A stretch of 64,000 nucleotides of DNA from Camellia lanceoleosa (Eukaryota > Streptophyta > Magnoliopsida > Ericales > Theaceae). The DNA is taken from NCBI GenBank assembly GCA_025200525.1, contig CM045768.1, forward strand, positions 44,735,022 to 44,799,021, given 5' to 3'. The notes under the pieces are model-generated. The model saw only the letters and a program-made list of their open reading frames with translations. It made no database searches and was not told where the DNA came from. Below are positions 58,931-64,000 of this stretch, in pieces; position 1 is the first letter of the stretch, and each line of letters starts with the position of its first letter. The position numbers and the translations under genes were made by a program.

Positions 58931-59157
58931 ATGTATAACATGAATAATGGGTATTGAAAATTTTTGTCATTAAGGCCTAGTTTTATGACCATAAGTTTAT
59001 ACATTGGATGGCAAAAAATGAACAAGTGTTTCGACTAGCAAAGCGAACCATACAACAATTGAGCCATACGAAAAGTAGAAGAGGCCGTTACAAGTGTTCC
59101 GACCAACAAAGTGAACCATACAACAATTGAAACATACAAAAAGCAAAAAAGGCCGGT

Positions 59158-59997
59158 TTATTGGAAATATCGCTTCAAGTGCTCAGAATTCTATAGATGA
59201 GGGAGGTCTTTGCCTGACATATCTTGGAGATGGTAAGTGCCTAGGCAGCGTCTAGTTTTGACAATGTAAGGTCCTTCCCACTTAGCTGTTAGCTTGCCCT
59301 CGATCGGGTTTTTGGTAGCGAGAGTGGCTTCTCGTAAGACTAGGTCTCCTACAGCGAATTCTTAGGGTCTAACTTTGCAGTTATAATGTTTCCGCATTCT
59401 CTGTTGATACAAGGCCAGTCTGACAGCAGCTGACTCTCGTAGTTCTTCAATCAAGTCTAGTTCGGCCTGTTACAACTCGTTGTGTAGTTCTATGTTCGGG
59501 TGTATCATCCTAGGGGTTGGTAGACCAATTTCCACGGGGATGACCGCTTCAGCGCCCTATGTTAGGCAGAAAGGGGTTTTGCCAGTGGGAGTTTGTGCTG
59601 TCGTTCGGTAGGCCCAGAGCATATTTGGGAGTTCGTTTGCCCAGAGTCTTTTGGCGGCTTCTAACTTGGTCTTGATTATTTTCAACAGAGAGTGATTGGT
59701 GAATTCAACCTGCTCATTAGCTTAGGAGTGGCCAGACAAGGAGAAACAGGTCTTGATGTTAAGCTCAGTGCAGAATTCTCTGAATTTGGCATTGTCGAAC
59801 TGCTTGCCATTGTCGGATACGATGGCCTGAGGGACCTCGAAACGGCACACAATGGACTACCAAATGAACTTGGTGGTATTCTGGTCGGTAATCTTGGCAA
59901 GAGGCTCCGCTTCCACCCACTTGGTGAAGTAATTAATGGCGACCACAGTGAACTTTACTTGACTTCTGCCGGTCGGCAATGGACCGACAAGATCGAT
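59158..59997 (-). pseudogene. integrase remnant of element C, cut by element E
   Basis: Minus-strand translation reads as the second half of a Ty3/gypsy integrase. In order: YFTKWVEAEPLAKITDQNTTKFIW, a VPQAIVSDNGKQFDN block with the second catalytic Asp, NEQVEFTNHSLLKIIK with the Glu region, ANELPNMLWAYRTTAQTPTGKTPF, EAVIPVEIGLPTPR, and the C-terminal KLTANWEGPYIVKTRRCLGTYHLQD...HLKRYFQ. At least six in-frame stops occur, several fitting C-to-T decay (TGG to TAG, CAG to TAG). The upstream half is absent because the LTR of element E begins at 59998. It ties the antisense ORF and repeat arrays to one minus-strand element. Confidence 0.85.
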
Positions 59998-62654
59998 TGT
60001 AGCGACCCTGATTTTTGGTAAGTCATCATTTATTTATTATTACTTTTATTTTATTTTGAGACTTCATTAATTGTGTGGTTACATGATAATTTAATGTGAT
60101 ATTTAGTTAATTTAATGTGTTAGATTTTATATAAGATATTTATATTTATATATTTTTAGATTTTAATTGTTAGATATTTATATATTTATATATTTTAGAT
60201 ATTTATATTTTATATAAGATATTTATATATTTTAGATATTTATATTCATTAATTGTTAGATTTTATATATTTATATAGTTAATTTAATAATTATATTTAG
60301 TTAATCTGAATATTTATATTTATATATTTTTTAAAAAAAGAAGAAAAAAAAATTATTGATATAGATTTTATATAAGATATTTATATTTATATATGTTATA
60401 TTTGTGATTTATTTGTATAATATAATATAATAGGAAATTAGGTTATTATATATATATATTTAGCCGATCAAAAAAAAAAAAAGAAAAAGGTTATTATATA
60501 TTTAAACTTAGGTTTATAATATACTTTTAGGTTGTAATCATAATAGTGTGTGAAAGAATTGTCAACTTAGCGGCAGCCGACTGAGAGAGAGAGAGATGAG
60601 TAGCCACGGAGAGAAAGAAAAAAAGAAAAAAAAAGAGAGATAGCGGGGAGAAAGAGGAAATGGGACAAAAAAAAGGGGTTAGGGTTTTAGTTTGGTTGCT
60701 CCATTAGTTCTTCAAATATTTTTTTGATCTGCAAAAATAATTGTGAGTGCAAAACCCACTTCTCTTGATTTATATTTAATTCATTGTTTTTATTTATTTA
60801 TTTTTATTTATTTGATATCGGTTTGATTTTGTATTTGCATGTAGATGATGGATTGATTTTAATTATTTTGATTAGTTGTGTATGTCATGTTTAAGGTTTT
60901 TATATGGATTTATATTATGGTTGTAATCACACTCATGAATATATAAAATTAAAATAAACTTGGAATCCATAAATAAATTTCTTATACTCCACCATGACTC
61001 CATGGATTGTTGTTTTATTTGAGTGATAGTGAGAAAGAGTGTACAAGAAAAAAAAGTGAGAATTATGAGATTTATTTGAATGCCTTAGGCTTGGCATTGT
61101 TATGTTTGTTCTCATGAGTAGATGAGTAGATGACAGATTGTGTATATATATATATATATTGTTGTCTCGTTCTTATGAGTAGACAAGTGATTTGATTTAT
61201 ATGCGTACGTATATGTTAACTATCTGGGGAGTTTGGGTCAAACTCGGGACAATATCCCTGTGCAAGTTTGGCTTCAGAGCGGTGTTAGGTATACGGAAGG
61301 CATATGGGATATATGTGTAGGCCGAAAGTGAAGGGTCGAAGTGGTGGAGTTAAGGTACAAAGAATTAAATATGAATTTATATGTATAGTTTGAATTGTAT
61401 TGATTTGTACATCTGAAAAATAGTAATCCGCCTTGATAAATTATGAAATTTGGGCAGAGGCATGTATACGTAATTCTAGACAACTTTTGCATTTTGACTT
61501 TATACTAAAAGGATCGATTAGAACTTGTAATCGGATGATCTTGGTTATAGTCGTTTTTATTCATTTTAGTAATGCAGATTTTAGAGGTTGTTTTAACTCA
61601 CAAAATGTGATAATTTTTATTGATTTCACGTAAACTGATGTAAAACATTATTCTGAACACTTTTCATGTTTTGAACTTTTCTGAAAGAAATCATCTTAGG
61701 GCAGTTTCTTTTCATTTTCAGTTTCAGATTTTTCGGTTAAATTCTGTCTAGGTTCTTCTATCAAGTTTTTCTCTTAATTTGTTCAGTTTCTACTAAATTC
61801 GTTTGCTTAGTCTTTTAGAAAATTTGATTCTGTACAACTTTTGTTCTTTGAGTTTTGGTCAATTCGAATTATTTAAGCATGAAACGGTGCATTTTTATAC
61901 TTTTTCAGCAAGTTACTTATGATTAAATTACACTAACTTTATTTTTTGCAGAATGGTGGGTCTTACTAACTTTTTATGTAGGGCTGACCCACCATATTTT
62001 TATTTTTATTTTGTTTATTTTATACTCAATTTATATTTCGTTGTGTACGGGCAAGAAACTAAATGCCACTGTATCGCGGAAAATTACCCATTCGTCTCGG
62101 TGCGGATGGAATTACTTGTCTTGTCTCGTAATAGGAATTAAATGTATTTTTATTTGTGTTTGGTGGACATGTGGGTGTCAAATAATTGTACTCATACCAG
62201 TATACTTGTATACTGACCTGTTTTGTCTCTTAGCATCTCGGGTGTGTTCTATTTGAGCGCAACTGAGCTTCATTTGCAGGATTAGTTGGGACTATGGTAT
62301 TGAAGAGAAATAATGGTAATTGTTGGACATGTCGTTTGGACTTCTTTTATTTTTTTGAACTTAGGGTTGATATTAGTTTATGTATTTATTAATTTTTTTA
62401 TGACCTTAGTATTTTGACAATTTGGCATTGGTTAGTTATGAAATTATGGTAGATGGTTTGCTTGGTGTTTTGTTAGGGTTTTTTTTTTTTTTTTTTTAAT
62501 CCCTTGTAATCTTTTGAGGATGAAAAATTACTTAAACCTTTTGGAGACGTGAACGTTTAGTTTTTTGTTTTACCCCTAGGATTTGGATGATGGAATATTG
62601 ATTGGGATTTAGTCCTAATTTAATATTTAATTGTCCAAATTTTGAGGCGTAACA
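59998..62654 (+). mobile_element. 5' LTR of element E, 2657 bp
   Basis: Starts TGTAGCGACCCTGATTTTTGG and ends GGCGTAACA, followed by an initiator-Met primer site. The TGTA(A/G)CG-type start and kilobase LTR fit chromovirus (Tekay/Del-type) elements. The left flank TCGAT (59993-59997) is the predicted target duplication; the partner would lie beyond the window. It contains AT-rich repeats (60110-60480), a GA tract near 60585 and a (TA)n tract near 61145. Short open frames inside are not genes. Confidence 0.82.
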
Positions 62655-62657
62655 GTT

Positions 62658-62669
62658 TGGTATCAGAGC
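62658..62669 (+). promoter_or_regulatory. primer binding site, initiator tRNA-Met
   Basis: TGGTATCAGAGC three bases after the LTR end, complementary to the 3' end of plant initiator tRNA-Met. Confidence 0.92.
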
Positions 62670-62814
62670 TCTAGGTTACCCTAGACTTGTGAGAGTTTAG
62701 GTGATCCTTGGATTATGGAAACATGGGTTAGCTGGTTTAGTTTAGTGGCTGAATTTATTTTAAGTATTTATGAATGAGTTTTTTTTGTGTATTTAACTTG
62801 AAGGTGATGGCTTG

Positions 62815-63281
62815 AAGGTATCTTTAATCATTTTGAAGAACCCATTAGAGTACTTTTTGATAGTGGTGCCTTTCGTGTTTTCATATCTAGACAGTTTGTA
62901 GAAAGAGAACACCTTGAAACTACCTCATTGTCTAGACCTGTACGTGTTGAGATCCTTTTAGGAGGGGCAGTTAGTCTTTATGAGACGTGTAAAGATTTTG
63001 AGATTGACTTTGCGGCCATAGTCTTGTATGCAGACCTAATTGTGTCAGGGTTTAAGGGGTTTACAATTATTTTAGGTATGGATTGGCTACGAAAATACTT
63101 TGTGACTCTAGATTGTGCTAGAAGGATTGTAAATATAGATATTCTCGGTATGCCATGGCTTACCTACACTTCTAGCGATGGAGAAGAGTCGGTGATGACC
63201 AATTTTCTGTGTTCGATAGAAATCCCTATGCAGGATGTTAGTGAGGTAGATGTGGTACGTGAGTTTGAGGATGTATTTTAG
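62815..63281 (+). pseudogene. aspartic protease of element E
   Basis: Frame with VLFDSGAFRVFISRQFV (active site D-S-G at 62859-62867) followed by LSRPVRVEILLGG, IVLYADLIVSGFKGFTIILGMDWLRKYFVTLDCARR (the GMDWL motif ends the fold) and DVVREFEDVF leading into RT. It is open until TAG at 63279, with another stop about 20 nt later. Gag, which should precede it, is missing: only about 150 nt separate the primer site from the protease start. Chromovirus-type pol is inferred. Confidence 0.8.
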
Positions 63282-64000
63282 GAGATACCTGGATCTCCAC
63301 CTTGATGGGTAGTAGAATTTCGCATTGACCTAGTGTTGGGAACTGCATCAATTTCTAAAGCGGCATACAGAATGGTGCCTAAAGAGCTTGTAGAGATAAA
63401 GAAGCAACTGGAAGAGATGCTTCAGAAAAGGTTCATACGTTTAAGTAACTCTCCGTGGAGAGCACTCGCGATTTTTGTCTCCAAGAAAGATAGTACTCTC
63501 CGCATGTGCATAGATTACAGATAGCTGAACAAGGTGACTATCAAGAACAAGTATCTACTACTTAGAATTGATGACTTGTTTGATTAGTTGAAGGGGGCAG
63601 CCGTGTTCTCTCAATTTGATCTCAAAACGGGTTACCATCAGATGGGTGTGTCAGAGGAAAGTATACCGCTTACTGCTTTTCGGATCCGGTATGGGTTGTA
63701 TGAATTTCTTGTAATGCCTTTTGGTTTGACCAATGCTCCTGCCTATTTCATGGACTTGATGAACATAATTTTTCAATCGTATCTAAATAAGTTTGTGATT
63801 ATCTTCATAGATGATATCCTGGTGTATTCTAAGAATAAGAAAGAGTACATAGAACACTTGAAAGTCGTGTTGCAGACTTTGAGGGAGCAGTAGTTATACG
63901 CTAAGTTCAGTAAGTGTCACTTTTGGAGAAAGAAGTTCAGTTTTTGAGACATGTTGTGTCTAATCAGGGGATAGCGGTAGATCCTGAGAAAGTTGTTGTG
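63282..64000 (+). pseudogene. reverse transcriptase of element E, truncated by the window edge
   Basis: Same frame as the protease, with in-frame stops near 63303, 63522, 63585 and 63891. Motifs in order: [26 protein letters not shown] start (here SKAAYRMVP), [49 protein letters not shown] with a catalytic Asp, [31 protein letters not shown], and the catalytic FIDDILVYS (near 63800-63826). The core residues survive but the stops make it inactive. The rest of pol and the 3' LTR lie beyond 64000. Confidence 0.88.

Overview
This window is a gene-poor, AT-rich stretch of a flowering-plant nuclear genome, probably a eudicot. The evidence is an intronless CBL-interacting protein kinase (CIPK) gene of the plant CIPK11/14 type, a small two-exon plant-specific gene, many MITEs, and four recognisable types of Ty3/gypsy LTR retrotransposon. 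I see no rRNA, tRNA, CRISPR or bacterial features. All family names come from motifs read by eye, with no database search.

Left part (1-16 kb): the 5' part of a minus-strand Ty3/gypsy element (broken gag, 5' LTR with TATA box), then intergenic DNA. It holds two solo LTRs (3490-4225 and 12092-12695), each with a perfect 5-bp target duplication. It also holds two Mutator-like MITEs with perfect 9-bp duplications (5488-5657 and the 402-bp hairpin 9964-10365), hAT-like and Tourist-like MITEs, and diverged dispersed repeats.

Genic part (16-23.5 kb): the intact CIPK gene (16702-18000, plus strand), AT-rich spacer with MITEs, and a short two-exon gene (22689-23247) for a predicted 110-residue MCPLR-type membrane-anchored protein. 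That gene is easily missed because its second exon is not a long open frame.

Right part (24-64 kb) is a stack of nested retrotransposons that can be read as a relative chronology. The oldest is element C (minus strand): its 3' LTR begins at 23999 and resumes at 27611 and 53485. Its tandem repeats, antisense ORF (gypsy-type transposon domain, PF04195-like) and integrase remnant run to 59997. Two 3.3-3.5 kb solo LTRs (A and B, minus strand) sit inside that LTR. A complete 22,153-bp Ogre/Tat-like element (D, 29311-51463, plus strand; 4.5-4.65 kb LTRs, tRNA-Arg primer site, TSD CCACT) sits inside LTR-B. A small MITE-like insertion sits in D's 3' LTR only. Independently, a chromovirus-like element E (LTR 59998-62654, initiator-Met primer site, gag missing) cut C's integrase.

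None of the retroelements looks autonomous. D has frameshifted gag and RT, a protease with DTG changed to DTR, and an integrase whose second catalytic Asp is Asn. Its most interesting part is an antisense gene between integrase and 3' LTR, with its own TATA box, an in-frame 144-nt intron and a plant-mobile-domain-like protein. Element C carries an unrelated antisense ORF in the same place. Many frame breaks in D coincide with CAG-to-CG contractions, which may be an assembly artefact at CHG sites.
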